64,000 bases of DNA from Shewanella benthica KT99 (GCF_000172075.1 NZ_ABIC01000004.1:62001-126000); one strand, 5' to 3'; positions 38,470 through 47,964 are shown, counted from the stretch's first letter. The notes: generated by a model from the letters alone, not told the origin. Made by a program: numbers and translations.

Positions 38470-38982
38470 ATGAGCTACAAACATCCATGGGTTTATCACG
38501 GTGAGTCGCCTAAAGCGGGAAGGAAATTATTGTTACTCCAAGTCGATGAGCTCACATTCGCCTTACCCCTAATTTATCGTCTTATTCACCCGGCAGAGAT
38601 AGCTCAGAAATCAGATTGGTTTAGTAGCCGTGTTGTGACTGCAGATGAGAAACAAAACAGAGAATATATTTCGCTGGTGGAGTTATTACAAGGAGTCACA
38701 CAAGAGCGCAAGAAGCTGACGAATTTAATCGCTCCCTTAATGCGATTAAACCAAAGCATGAATCAATATTTTAGCGACTATGGTTGGCGAATGGTGCGCA
38801 AAGAATTGTCTCAGATTAAGAAGCGACAGAAAAAATCCCATATTGAACTGAGTAAAGATCTGATCGTAAAATTGAAAGCTTATATGGAACAGGAACGTTT
38901 AGACAGTTTCGATCAAACCATAGATAACTTACTCAGCGAAGTTGAATCCTTTAAAGCGAGTGATTTCCAGCAGTACTCATAA
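38470..38982 (+). CDS. Ribbon-helix-helix protein with a MatP-like C-terminus
   Basis: This is a 170-residue protein with no membrane segments. Residues 1-105 are mostly helical and unlike anything I know. From about residue 118 it reads IKKRQKKSHIELSKDLIVKL and then FDQTIDNLLSEVE. This matches the MatP ribbon-helix-helix pattern (basic run, KKSI-D/E-L strand, helix, TI--LI--AE), although the N-terminal MatP motifs are absent. An RHH DNA-binding dimer is likely; being a MatP paralogue is only a suggestion. GAGGAGGGAATAAG gives a strong ribosome-binding site. Palindromic sites in its promoter suggest autoregulation. Confidence 0.6.
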   Translation: MSYKHPWVYHGESPKAGRKLLLLQVDELTFALPLIYRLIHPAEIAQKSDWFSSRVVTADEKQNREYISLVELLQGVTQERKKLTNLIAPLMRLNQSMNQYFSDYGWRMVRKELSQIKKRQKKSHIELSKDLIVKLKAYMEQERLDSFDQTIDNLLSEVESFKASDFQQYS

Positions 38983-40088
38983 TTATTTTAATCTGAGTAG
39001 CAGGCGAGTTGTAACAAACACCGCAGGATACCTGCTCTGTATAAAATTGTCACTTTAGATGAATTTGTCACTCTATGAGCAGACTGTTACTGATTATTTT
39101 ACTCTTGAGTTTGATATTCCAACGTCTCAATTCATGCTCACTGAACATCAAGCTTCCCCTCACTGGTGTGGTAATGGAGGGGAGTTTGCCAGTGACAAAA
39201 TACTGATTTACTATTTTAGCAGCTTTGACTCCTTGTTGAACCCCGCTAATGATCAGCCCCCCTATGGCTTTTCCTTTTCCAATCGTTAAAGGTCTTTTCC
39301 AGTGAAATATCCACTTTCACCCCAGAAATGTATTGATGAAATTTATCATCGAAAGAGGTTTCTAAAATGGCGTAAGAGGTAGGATTACTGTCCATCAACA
39401 CCTAAATCGTCACGAAGTGATGAGCGGGTATGATTATAGGGCGAGTTTATCCTCTAAGCAGAGAGCCCTGATACTGTAAGAAAAGTGTCCTTTGACACAT
39501 TTGGCGCTTTGCCTATTTACGTTTATCCGTTAGCTCTCTTGTATCCAAGTTTAGTCGATCATGACACAAAGTGGTAATTTATGAGCCCAATTAGTCTAGT
39601 CATAACTGAGCTGTACACCTTTATTCATCATGATTTTAGACAAATTGAATAATCAGCTTATTAAGTTAAACTTGTTTAATGACCTGACGGGTCATGTACC
39701 TGCTGAAATCATTATTTTTGTGGTACTCGGGTGCCCAGCCTAAAATAAATACTGCCCGGACAGGTGTGGCCTTCGAGTCGATAACGGACTAGTTAACGTC
39801 TCCGTCTGTCGCTCGGTATTATTGATTGAGCGATTTACATGTTGTACACTTTCCTCAGCCTTGTCACTGATGTCTATGATATTTTCGCTAACCTGTTGGC
39901 AAGGTGTTCAGAAGTCTGTGCCATCTCTGCTGCGACTCTATGTTGAGGGCACCATTGATTAACGTGATGATAAGCAAGGAAAAAGATAAGCCTAGTGTTA
40001 ATCACAGATAATTAAGTCACAAGCTTTGAATTACACTTAAGTAAATTAGCGTTATAATAATCAGACCGATTACATTTGGTTTACATCA
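38983..40088. other. Decayed stretch without an intact gene
   Basis: GCGAGTTGTAACAAAC at 39004-39019 resembles the core of E. coli Ter sites. A 76-codon frame (39059-39289, plus) and a 49-codon frame (39246-39395, minus) overlap each other and match no family I know; at most one is real. A chemoreceptor relic lies at 39780-39962 (separate entry). The remainder is AT-rich and empty. Confidence 0.5.
39780..39962 (-). pseudogene. Methyl-accepting chemotaxis protein C-terminal relic
   Basis: On the minus strand the sequence reads VAAEMAQTSEHLA and, one frame on, QVSENIIDISDKAEESVQHV with a following NRSINNTERQTETL. These two parts match the end of an MCP signalling domain (EEMA..S..IA..V..NI..IS..A). 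A second frame break precedes it (INGALN). All sensing, HAMP and most signalling sequence is gone. Confidence 0.65.
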
Positions 40089-40436
40089 ATGCCTAAAACG
40101 CTCCCCTTGCCTAAAGAGAAGAAACTCACAGTAATATGCAGAATTGAACCTGGCTGCCTGGGCCCGGATGGCTTAGATCATATTGCCGATTTCTGTCGCT
40201 TCGCTAATCAGCAACTCAAACGAGTTGATGCCAATTTCGTTATCTGGCTGCCACTTCCACGCTATGATAAATCCCTGCCCGAGATGCAGTATTCAGTGGA
40301 TCAGAAACTATTGAGTCATGATAAGGCCGCCCAATATCTGGATCATTTCAAAAACAACTTAGATGATTTTGAAGAATATTTGCATGATAAATTATCGCTA
40401 CTAATAGACGAGTTTCTGGCAAAGATTAAGGCCTAA
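40089..40436 (+). CDS. Hypothetical protein
   Basis: This 115-residue soluble protein contains RIEPGCLGPDGLDHIADFCRFANQ and a helical acidic C-terminus (DDFEEYLHDKLSLLIDEF). It looks like a compact conserved protein and I believe similar proteins occur in Shewanella and Vibrio, but no function is known to me. The frame has a defined start (ATG after TTTACATCA, with no strong ribosome-binding site) and normal codon use. A MITE-like repeat lies 53 bases after its stop. Confidence 0.65.
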   Translation: MPKTLPLPKEKKLTVICRIEPGCLGPDGLDHIADFCRFANQQLKRVDANFVIWLPLPRYDKSLPEMQYSVDQKLLSHDKAAQYLDHFKNNLDDFEEYLHDKLSLLIDEFLAKIKA

Positions 40437-40489
40437 TTCTCAAGCCAGATCTATGAGTTACTTGGTATTTTACGATTTGTGTGTATATT

Positions 40490-40650
40490 ATACCATTCCG
40501 AGTAAGTATCGGATCATTCAGCGGGAGACTCTCAGTGTTTCCACTTCGGTGTTGCATTGACTTAAAAGGGAATAATTTCCTCATCAATGCGCCTTGAATT
40601 GAAAAAACTGAGAGCCTCTGAACTGACCAGATACTTATATGGAATGGTAT
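40490..40650. repeat. MITE-like element, copy 1 (161 bp)
   Basis: The terminal inverted repeats of about 21 bp are ATACCATTCCGAGTAAGTATC at the left and, as reverse complement, ATACCATTCCATATAAGTAT at the right. The interior is non-coding. Ends match the copies at 42576 and 60412. The flanks TTAT and TAGT do not show an unambiguous duplication. Confidence 0.75.
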
Positions 40651-40713
40651 TAGTCTGGTTATAACTAAAATTACGTTTGATTCCCTCATTACTCCTATTC
40701 AAGGAATAAATTA

Positions 40714-41409
40714 ATGGCTAAACATCTCTTCATAACCGGTGCCAATCGAGGCCTGGGCCTGACTATGGTCAAACAGTATCTGCAAGCTGGCTGGAACGTG
40801 ACGGCATGTTGCCGCGAGCCTGAACAAGCTGGCGAGTTAATCCTGCTGCTCGAAGAACATGAGTCCCTGTCTGTTTTTCAGCTGGATGTCACCGATTATC
40901 CGGCGTTACAGCAGCTTGGGGATAACTTACAGGGTGAGCCCATAGATCTATTGATCAATAATGCGGGCTATTATGGACCTAAGGGCAGTACTCTTGGAGA
41001 TATCGACGTGGAAGAGTGGCGCAGGGTTTTTGAGATAAACTCAATCGCCCCTTTAAAAGTATTAGAAGCCTTCCGAGAAAACCTCAAACTGGCATCTTCG
41101 AGTATCTTTGCGATTTTGTCATCTAAAATGGGCAGTATGGGTGATAACACCAGCGGCGGTACCTACATATATCGCTCATCGAAAGCCGCGATTAACTCGG
41201 TGGTTAGGAGTTTGTCGGTTGACTTAAGAGACGATAACATAGCAGTCGTTGCCCTGCATCCTGGCTGGGTGAAAACTGAAATGGGCGGCCCCAATGCTCT
41301 TATTGATGCTCAAGAGTCCGTGACTGGACTAAAGCGGGTATTAGATGGGTTAGACATGAGTCAAACAGGAGAGTTTTTAGACTTCCGTGGACAAAAAATC
41401 CCTTGGTAA
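40714..41409 (+). CDS. Short-chain dehydrogenase/reductase
   Basis: This 231-residue SDR has the nucleotide-binding TGANRGLG (residues 8-15), NNAG (about 88-91), a catalytic Ser region (LSSKMGSMGD), YRSSK with Tyr and Lys (about 152-156), and HPGWVKTEMGG, which follows the active site in C-factor-like SDRs. The substrate is unknown. CAAGGAATAAATT precedes the start. It probably is a monocistronic cytosolic NADP(H) oxidoreductase. Confidence 0.92.
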   Translation: MAKHLFITGANRGLGLTMVKQYLQAGWNVTACCREPEQAGELILLLEEHESLSVFQLDVTDYPALQQLGDNLQGEPIDLLINNAGYYGPKGSTLGDIDVEEWRRVFEINSIAPLKVLEAFRENLKLASSSIFAILSSKMGSMGDNTSGGTYIYRSSKAAINSVVRSLSVDLRDDNIAVVALHPGWVKTEMGGPNALIDAQESVTGLKRVLDGLDMSQTGEFLDFRGQKIPW

Positions 41410-41511
41410 TACTGACGTTACCCATGATGTCTGCTGGTCAAATCATAGGTAAATAACAAGTAATGTGAAGTGAATACCTGATGTTTACGTCCAAGTCGCA
41501 GTTTACTTGTT

Positions 41512-42573
41512 TTAAGATGAGCTTGCTCTTGGACTCGATTTATCGAGTCCAAACGCGGGTGAAATGCACTTTTTCACCTCGAAGCTATAGCCATAATCGG
41601 CAGATTTATCACGGCGTATTTCTACAATTTCATAATCGTTGAGCTCGACGATATTACTACCAGGCGCGATGGCACAACGTGAACGACTGTCTGACTCGAG
41701 TTGATAAGCAAATCTGGCGATCATGCTTCTGACCATTTTCTCATAATCCTCACGGACATGTTCATAGTTATCTTTTTGAGCCGTATCATCATTGAAAGAT
41801 AACCCAAAGGTGACTGATTCATCGTCGGTTGCATCTTTTTCTCGCAAGTTGGCTAACTCATTAGATAACTCTTCTTTATCTTTAGAGGACAGTTCATTCA
41901 TCACCAGACCATCCGGATCGCTAAGGTCCTGGCTTAACTCATTGTCCAGACTAGTAATCAACACCAGGTGATAAAGTACCACCGAGGATAATATCAGGCG
42001 GATGAATATAGTAGTGAATCTGAAATGATTGTGATTGATGAGTGTAAGGCCCGTTACACCGAAAGGTTTTAGTAACAAGAGACCGAGCAGATAGAAGGGC
42101 ACAGCCACCTGTAACATCAATATTGCCAATGCCGTCATGACGATGATCCAGGCGGGTAGATACAGCAAGATGGCAAAGTTATGTGTGTATGAGAAATGCT
42201 CGGTGGATACGCCGACGACTTCATTGACCACAGAAGCCGCCCCGGCGATGGCGAAGTTGGCTATCACTGCATAGAAGAGCAGTAACACCGCCTTACCCGA
42301 TAAGCTGTGCCAGACTCGTTCAAACAGGGGCCAAAATTCCAGAGTTAAGGCGACCACAGTCACTATGGCGACCATGCCCAAGTTATCAGAAAAAATAAGT
42401 AAGAAGAGGGCTAACAGGTATAACTTTTGGGCTAACGTTAGCCTGCCAAGCAGGCCACTCATTGTACCTAGTATTTTCGCAATAAACTGATAGATGATAA
42501 TGATGAGTTTCTTGGGCTTGTCGATGGCCTGCTTAAAACGTACACCCGTCTTTTCTTGGGGTAACTTTTCCAT
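41512..42573 (-). CDS. Multi-spanning membrane protein of unknown function
   Basis: I prefer ATG 42573 (MEKLPQ) over 42582, because the latter lies inside a repeat end. Residues 20-200 contain about five hydrophobic segments (including LYLLALFLLIFSDNLGMVAI, AVLLLFYAVIANFAIAGAA, WIIVMTALAILMLQ, FYLLGLLLL and IRLILSSVVLYHLVLI). The C-terminal 150 residues are hydrophilic, acidic and probably on one side of the membrane, with two cysteines (SRCAIAPGS, VKKCISP). I do not recognise the family. The end of a MITE-like repeat abuts the start and its GGAATGG may act as ribosome-binding site. Confidence 0.75.
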   Translation of the reverse strand: MEKLPQEKTGVRFKQAIDKPKKLIIIIYQFIAKILGTMSGLLGRLTLAQKLYLLALFLLIFSDNLGMVAIVTVVALTLEFWPLFERVWHSLSGKAVLLLFYAVIANFAIAGAASVVNEVVGVSTEHFSYTHNFAILLYLPAWIIVMTALAILMLQVAVPFYLLGLLLLKPFGVTGLTLINHNHFRFTTIFIRLILSSVVLYHLVLITSLDNELSQDLSDPDGLVMNELSSKDKEELSNELANLREKDATDDESVTFGLSFNDDTAQKDNYEHVREDYEKMVRSMIARFAYQLESDSRSRCAIAPGSNIVELNDYEIVEIRRDKSADYGYSFEVKKCISPAFGLDKSSPRASSS

Positions 42574-42575
42574 TA

Positions 42576-42725
42576 ATACCATTCCATATAAGTATGTGGT
42601 CAGTTCAGAGGCTCACGAAGTGCGGCTGATGTTTAAAGCAAAGGGCAAAGCCCTTTATGTTACGTTGAATGTTCTCGATATACGACTGCATGGTCTATTT
42701 TGTTCCATACAAAATAAGATATTTC
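42576..42725. repeat. MITE-like element, copy 2 (right end unclear)
   Basis: ATACCATTCCATATAAGTAT at 42576, followed by GTGGTCAGTTCAGAGGCTC, corresponds in reverse to the right end of copy 1 (40610-40650). The other end is not clearly preserved, so the extent is approximate. It forms the leader of the membrane-protein gene on the minus strand. Confidence 0.55.
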
Positions 42726-42785
42726 CTCCTTGCATATGGAGCAGATGATAACCTTTGATTAACAAATGCTCCACTTGTTTTCACA

Positions 42786-42835
42786 CAACAAAACGCCCCA
42801 TGGTCATCAAAAACCATGGGGCGTTGGTACTGGAT
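42786..42835 (-). terminator. Intrinsic terminator of the DPP III-like gene
   Basis: AACGCCCCATGGT, loop, ACCATGGGGCGTT gives a perfect 13-bp stem. On the minus strand it is followed by TTTTGTTG. It lies 18 bases past the gene's stop. Confidence 0.85.
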
Positions 42836-42852
42836 AGCATGAAGCCTACAAA

Positions 42853-44556
42853 TTAAATCTTAGGGTAGTTAGGCCTGATATCGGTCGGGATCTGCGCCAT
42901 CTTCTGGTTCAAAGCGGCAACTTCGTCGGCCATAACGGCATATTTAGCTAAGAAGTCCTTAGATTGTTGATAATCGCCTAAGGCTTGGATCATACAAATA
43001 TCGCGGACAAGATCTGTGATGGCTTGGGTCATCTTATCAAAGTTAACGGTATACCTTTGTGTACTGGAATCGAAACTGAATGCCTGCTTCTCTTTGAAAT
43101 AGTTGTATTGAAACGCCGCACCGGCGCCGTGGGCTTCATGCACCCCGAAACGCATGGAACGGAACAAACCGGCGAAATAGGTGACTAACATATTGTTTTT
43201 CTCAGATTTAGGCAGTACATCTTTATCCATCAAGAACAACATGTTGTATGCACCCATCACATCGGCTTTACCCTCTTCAATCTTAGAGTAAGTCTCCTGT
43301 AGCTGCTCGGAAACCGTGGTGGTTTTACCATCCTTGATGATAGTTCCCGGACCTAAGCCATGGGATAATTCATGAAACAGGGTCTCGTTGAAGAAGTAAC
43401 GCTCCATAAGCAGTGACTGCTGTGGCTTGGCGATGATCAAGGCCGATATCGGTTGCATCACCGCCTTGTATTTAGCATTCAGTACGTTCTTGAGCATGAC
43501 TTTTTTACTGCCTTTCACCTCACGCACATATTCATCGTTGGGTAAGTTAAAGGCCGTGGTTTGCACCGCTGGCTTGTTATCTCCGCCGCCAGCGACTTGA
43601 TCCACCACAGAAATCGGTGACTCAGAACCACGCTGAAAATTCTTATGTTCATCGGGAATAGGCAAGTTTAGCTCCATCCCCTTGAGGTACTGCTTGTATA
43701 CGTCGAGCTTGGCACTGTCTTCTGGGTTACGCACGGTAATAAAGGCTTCAAAAAAGGTCTTATAGCCAAACAGCTTGTCGGTATATGTCTCATAGGGGCC
43801 AATGGCCACTTCCAGTGTGCCATCGAGATCCATCCAGGCCATCTCAGAATCACGGTATTCATCATTGAGGAAGGCATCGGCTCGCTTAGTCAAGAAGGTC
43901 TTTAGGCTAGCATCTTGTGTTAAGGCGGCGGCCTCGCGCATCAATGTCGCCGCCTGCTGCATCTGCGTGGCATAAGCCTGACTGTAGGGGATAGCGACCA
44001 GTTTATCGCCTTGGCGCTTAATCACGGTATAACCACTCTTGAATGCGACTTCATCTTGAGGATGGTCTTGGATCCATTGATTAAACTCAGCCTTAGTCAT
44101 GTCGGTGGGGTATACCCCGGCGCCCTTTGGGCGGGGGATGTCACCGAAGAAGATTTTATCACCTTCCAGTGTATCCCAGGGACCGTAGTGAAGATCATAG
44201 AGAGAGAGTAGTTGTGCAGTATTTGCTAAGTTCGAGTCTTGGATCTGCTTTCTTATCTCGGCATTATTCTCATAGGTCTGCTCCAGATACACCTTATCCA
44301 GCACATCGGCAACTGAGATGAGTTTACGCAGGACCCGTTTATCGATATCACTTAAGCTGGACAGATCGGCTTGCATATCCACAGTAATAAATTTGTCGAG
44401 CATGGCTTGATAGTGATCTGTAGCCGCGACGACTTCAGTTACTGCAAGTGTCTTAGTCTCTTGACTGGCTTGTGGTTTATTGTGGCTCATCTCAACATCC
44501 CCCGAGCAAGCCGACAACGCGGTTAGCAAGGCTAACGATAATAAAGATTTTTTCAT
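42853..44556 (-). CDS. Lipoprotein zinc peptidase resembling dipeptidyl-peptidase III (M49-like)
   Basis: This 567-residue protein has a lipobox at its N-terminus (LLTALSACSG, Cys17), so it should be membrane-anchored in the periplasm. Zinc-site candidates are HELSH (395-399) and E427/E428 in KIEEGKADVMG, about 30 residues later, as in the M49 family; here the first motif is HExxH rather than the HExxxH of classical DPP III. VHEAHGAGAAFQYNYF later resembles the conserved M49 C-terminal region. It probably cleaves peptides, but a non-peptidase role cannot be excluded. It ends at a strong terminator and is divergent from a GNAT relic. Confidence 0.8.
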   Translation of the reverse strand: MKKSLLSLALLTALSACSGDVEMSHNKPQASQETKTLAVTEVVAATDHYQAMLDKFITVDMQADLSSLSDIDKRVLRKLISVADVLDKVYLEQTYENNAEIRKQIQDSNLANTAQLLSLYDLHYGPWDTLEGDKIFFGDIPRPKGAGVYPTDMTKAEFNQWIQDHPQDEVAFKSGYTVIKRQGDKLVAIPYSQAYATQMQQAATLMREAAALTQDASLKTFLTKRADAFLNDEYRDSEMAWMDLDGTLEVAIGPYETYTDKLFGYKTFFEAFITVRNPEDSAKLDVYKQYLKGMELNLPIPDEHKNFQRGSESPISVVDQVAGGGDNKPAVQTTAFNLPNDEYVREVKGSKKVMLKNVLNAKYKAVMQPISALIIAKPQQSLLMERYFFNETLFHELSHGLGPGTIIKDGKTTTVSEQLQETYSKIEEGKADVMGAYNMLFLMDKDVLPKSEKNNMLVTYFAGLFRSMRFGVHEAHGAGAAFQYNYFKEKQAFSFDSSTQRYTVNFDKMTQAITDLVRDICMIQALGDYQQSKDFLAKYAVMADEVAALNQKMAQIPTDIRPNYPKI

Positions 44557-44797
44557 TTAAAGAGTTCCCCATCTTTTGCTTTTATTGGCGCTAACGTTAC
44601 AGGTAAATCCCGGTTTGATAAACCCTGAACAAGGAATCAGCGTATTAAAATTTTTACACATCATATAGTCTTAGGGGATTCGATGAGTAAAAAGAAAAAA
44701 ACACAGCGAAATCTGACTCACTATGTACTTATCACACATTTTTGTTTAGCTTATCCTCACATATTCACCGAAACCGACGGGTTCGCAGGAGAACACT

Positions 44798-45315
44798 ATG
44801 ATTCAAACGTTAAGCCAGAAACATTTTACCGATGTTATCTCACTGGGTAATCAGGTTCATGGTGACGGCTATCTGGATGAGGCATCGTTAACTGCTCTAT
44901 ATCAAAAAGGGATCAAGGATGAGATAAACGCAAATTTTATCGCTCACCAAGATGGAAAACTGATTGGATTTCGTCTCACTTACGCACCGGGAAATTGGCA
45001 AACCGATAAATGGTGTACACCCCATGCGTGGGGAATCGAACCGCAAAGAGTCTGTTACTTCAAGTGTAATACCGTTGCCGAGCCATATCGCGGCGTGGGT
45101 ATAGGGGGTAAGCTGCTGAGCGCCTCTATCGCAGCCACCAAACGGCAACAGCCGGAATAAGCCATCTATGGAAGCAGAGCCCGAATAACTCGGCGGTGAA
45201 ATACTTTACCAAGGCTGGCGCAATGCTAATAAAGGAACACCCTGATTATATTTGTGTAATATGTGGCGCCGATTGCCACTGCACCGCCTGTGAAATGTTG
45301 CTCATTTTCAAATAA
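44798..45315 (+). pseudogene. GNAT acetyltransferase with a frameshift
   Basis: The first frame (to 45160) carries a GNAT fold start (LSQKHFTDVISLGNQVHGDG) and the acetyl-CoA loop NTVAEPYRGVGIGGKLLSAS. The frame is then lost; the next frame continues TAGISHLWKQSPNNSAVKYF and TKAGAMLIKEHPDYI, the expected end of the domain, and closes with a Cys-rich tail (CVICGADCHCTACEMLL) at 45315. One indel around 45140-45155 explains this. It is the first of three decayed genes in a row. Confidence 0.8.
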
Positions 45316-45403
45316 CAGCTTCAGGCCTGAGTCAGATCTGTCTCAGATTAACGGCCTCTATCACTTCTTCTATCCTCAGTAACAGACCTAAAATAAGAAA
45401 AAT

Positions 45404-46339
45404 ATGGCCCAGAACCCAATTAACTCCGTGCATTTCGACCCACTTCTAGCCTCGGGTCCCGGAGGCCTTAGCTGCCCGGACTCCTACTGGGCAAGTACCA
45501 TAGCGTCGCCGCCTCAAATAAATCCTGCACTCACAGGCACCAGTCAAACCGATGTCGGCATCATAGGTGGAGGCTACACAGGACTACTGACGGCCTATTA
45601 TTTGGCGACTGAATTTAATATTCATGCCACTGTATTAGAAGCGAATCAGATAGGATTCGGTGCCAGTGGCCGTAATGCGGGATTCGTACTCAAGGGATCC
45701 GGGCGACTCGGTTATGGGCAGATGGCCAACCGCTGGGGACTGGATACGGCGAAAGGTATTTATAGCGAATTTAGTCAGGCCGTCGAGCGCGTCAGTGATC
45801 TTATCAAGGATAATAAGATATTGTGCGAACCCCAACAGCCTGGCTATCTCAAAATCGCCCATAATGCCAAGGCCTTCAAGCAGCTCGAACAAGCCGCAAA
45901 ATTTATTACCCGAGAGCTAGGTGGTCAGGCTGAGTTGATCCCCTTAAAGCAACTCACCAATGAGTACATGGCCCACAATCAGGCTTATGGGGCACTTAGG
46001 TTGGAAGATGGTTTTGGGGTAAATCCACTCAAGTTAGTATTGGGATACAAACAGCGAGTAGAAGCGCGAGGGATTAAGATCTATGAAAACTCTTGTGTCG
46101 AGCATTGGATCGAGGAGCAGGGTAAGCATAGATTGATCACAGAGCAAGGTGAGCTGCTGGCCAAACGCGTAGTGAGCGCGGACAATGCCTATACGCCTAA
46201 ACGATTTAGTCCACGAGTCGATGGGAAATTCTTACCCATATTGAGTAATATTATCGTCACCGAGCCTCTGACGGGTCTGAGGCGCTTAGGACAATGGGCT
46301 TATTACCATTACGGCTGGCTAAGGGACAGATATGGCTAA
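45404..46339 (+). pseudogene. FAD-dependent amine/amino-acid oxidoreductase, C-terminally truncated
   Basis: 311 residues of a DadA/PuuB-like flavoprotein remain: the Rossmann FAD site VGIIGGGYTGLLTAYYLA (about residue 50), EANQIGFGASGRNAGF where the FAD ribityl/flavin is bound, and DGFGVNPLKLVLG in the substrate domain. It breaks off after NIIVTEPLTG, about 100 residues before the usual end. The end lies in a 65-bp tandem duplication (46303-46424). Such enzymes oxidise amino acids or gamma-glutamylputrescine, but this copy lacks the closing FAD-binding strand and is unlikely to work. Confidence 0.82.
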
Positions 46340-46424
46340 GCCTGCTTATAAACCAATGGGGCAATTACGACCATTACGGTTGGCTAAGAGACAGATATGG
46401 CTAAGCCTGCTTATAAACCAATGG
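46303..46424. repeat. 65-bp tandem duplication
   Basis: CCATTACGGCTGGCTAAGGG at 46306 recurs as CCATTACGGTTGGCTAAGAG at 46371, and AACCAATGG at 46351 recurs at 46416, all with the same 65-base offset. The few differences show it is not brand new. It coincides with the broken end of the FAD oxidoreductase. Confidence 0.8.
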
Positions 46425-46427
46425 CTA

Positions 46428-46827
46428 TTAATGAAAGGGAAAGGATGACACTTGACTGGCATCCTGATTGGCGTCTTTGGATACAGGCACCATAGAGAGT
46501 TCTTGTGATACACGAGTTTGAACTTGTTTGCCGATAAAATAATTAGCGAAGATCTGCGCCGCTTCGAGTTTTCTGCCTTCTAATCCCTTAACGAAATTGA
46601 TCGTATCTAGCCAGGCCATGTGCCCTTCTTTGAAGTCGATTAACTGCCAATCGGCTCCTTTGGCAGTGTATTGACCTTATCTATATCCACTTGAGTCACA
46701 TATCCTTCCCAGGTTAGTACTCTTAGCCAATGATCTGCTTGAGTATCTTTGGCAAAAAAAGTGTAGAAATCAGGGTTAACACGAGAATGATAATGCCGGG
46801 AAAGGTCATAATTTTGATAGATGTCAT
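46428..46827 (-). pseudogene. Periplasmic solute-binding protein (PotD-like), internal deletion
   Basis: From ATG 46827 the minus strand gives a signal peptide (GIIILVLTLISTLFFA) and the mature N-terminus DHWLRVLTWEGYVTQVDID, typical of spermidine/putrescine-type binding proteins. After about 60 residues there is a stop. In another frame the C-terminal region follows: HMAWLDTINFVKGLEG and AAQIFANYFIGKQVQ, ending at 46428. Roughly the middle 250 residues are lacking. With the flavin oxidase relic and the GNAT this may have been a polyamine or amino-acid utilisation locus. Confidence 0.75.
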
Positions 46828-46965
46828 AGATTAGCTGATTTTAGATCAAGGGTCAGGTTTACCCATTAAGTTTAGTTGAGCATTTATCTGTTTGATATTG
46901 GATCTCTTTAGTGCGAATTGGCGCCGTACTTGCTATTATTAATGACGGCTCAACAGGGGAACAAA

Positions 46966-47241
46966 ATGAAATCACAATTAGATAAGATGCTCACTACACA
47001 CGACAAGCTAGTACACTCTGAAGGAGTAAAGATTATTTCTCATACTCAAAGAGATGTTGAAGAGTGGGTACAACACACTGTGATGATAGAGGGCTGTGAT
47101 GCGCCATTTAAGTTTAGACGGCCTAAGAAGTTCAAATGTCTTAAGGGAAACCGCGTCAATATGACCTATTATCCAGAAACTGAAAAAGTGGCGGGATTCG
47201 AAATTGAGGTGATGAAGGTAGTCCGAATTAAACGATTTTAA
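46966..47241 (+). CDS. Small hypothetical protein
   Basis: ATG 46966 (MKSQLDKML) is preceded by CAGGGGAACAAA, a good ribosome-binding site, and I prefer it to the in-frame ATG at 46918. The 91-residue product is basic and beta-rich (VQHTVMIEGCDAPFKFRRPKK, NMTYYPETEKVAGF). The family is unknown to me. Because the sequence alternates hydrophobic and polar residues and has a clean end, it looks like a real small globular protein. Confidence 0.6.
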   Translation: MKSQLDKMLTTHDKLVHSEGVKIISHTQRDVEEWVQHTVMIEGCDAPFKFRRPKKFKCLKGNRVNMTYYPETEKVAGFEIEVMKVVRIKRF

Positions 47242-47480
47242 CACTTATATCTCATTTTGGTTAACTAAAAACTGAACTCAGTTGAAATCCTGCAAAAGTA
47301 ATATGACTCACTTTCGCTGAAAACTCAGTGATCCAGTGTCGACAATTCAGGTGCTGTAACTTAAGAAACTCATACTTCATTAAGTCTACATTCAGTAATT
47401 TCACCTTACTATCTTCCTGTTTACGGCTAATACAGAACGTAGCAGCCTATTAACATTGTGATTACAATTAAGGTGTCCTG

Positions 47481-47859
47481 ATGAATAAAGTACTACTAAT
47501 GGCGGGTTTGTTTCTGTTTCACACCACTGCCTCTGCTGCGAATATTATCATCGATAAAATGGGTGTCGATGAAAAAGATTACATTTTCGATATGCATGAG
47601 TGTACAGAATTATCACAGCAGGCGCAGAAGAAACAAACAGCAGGTGGTTTGGTATCGGGGGCGGCTCTAGGGGCGGCGGCTGGCGCGACTTCCGGAGGCT
47701 CAGGTACTGATGGTGCTAAAACCGGGATGGCCATCGGTGTGGTGTGGTGCTCTGGGAAGAAACCGCGCTAAGAGACAAAATGAAGCCAGCCATGAAGCCG
47801 AGAAACAGATGATGGTTAAAAACTGCATGATTAACCGAGGTTACACGGTACTCAACTGA
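47481..47859 (+). pseudogene. Glycine-zipper outer-membrane protein with a frameshift
   Basis: A signal peptide (LLMAGLFLFHTTASAA) precedes DMHECTELSQQAQ and a glycine zipper (GGLVSGAALGAAAGATSGG ... GAKTGMAIG). At about 47740-47752, in a GTGTGGTGTGGTG run, the frame changes. In the next frame it continues GALGRNRAKRQNEASHEAEK and ends KNCMINRGYTVLN at 47859, the expected C-terminus (KxCLxxRGYxVLN). A slip in the GTG repeat explains the break. Translation as it stands ends at 47771 with a short false tail. Confidence 0.8.
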
Positions 47860-47924
47860 TTCAGGCAAGATATAAATTCAGACTAGGTACTCAATCAAGG
47901 TACTCAATAAAAAAATACTCCAAC

Positions 47925-47964
47925 GGCATAAAAAAGCCCGCTTTGTTGCGAGCTTTTTTATGCC
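47925..47964. terminator. Bidirectional intrinsic terminator
   Basis: GGCATAAAAAAGC ... GCTTTTTTATGCC forms a long palindrome with A and T runs on the two sides, between the glycine-zipper gene and the converging bfr operon. Confidence 0.85.

Noticed and set aside
40470..40500. dif-like sequence (GTGTATATTATACC)
   Set aside because: The centre is similar to dif, but both recombinase arms fail and the right side belongs to the MITE end.
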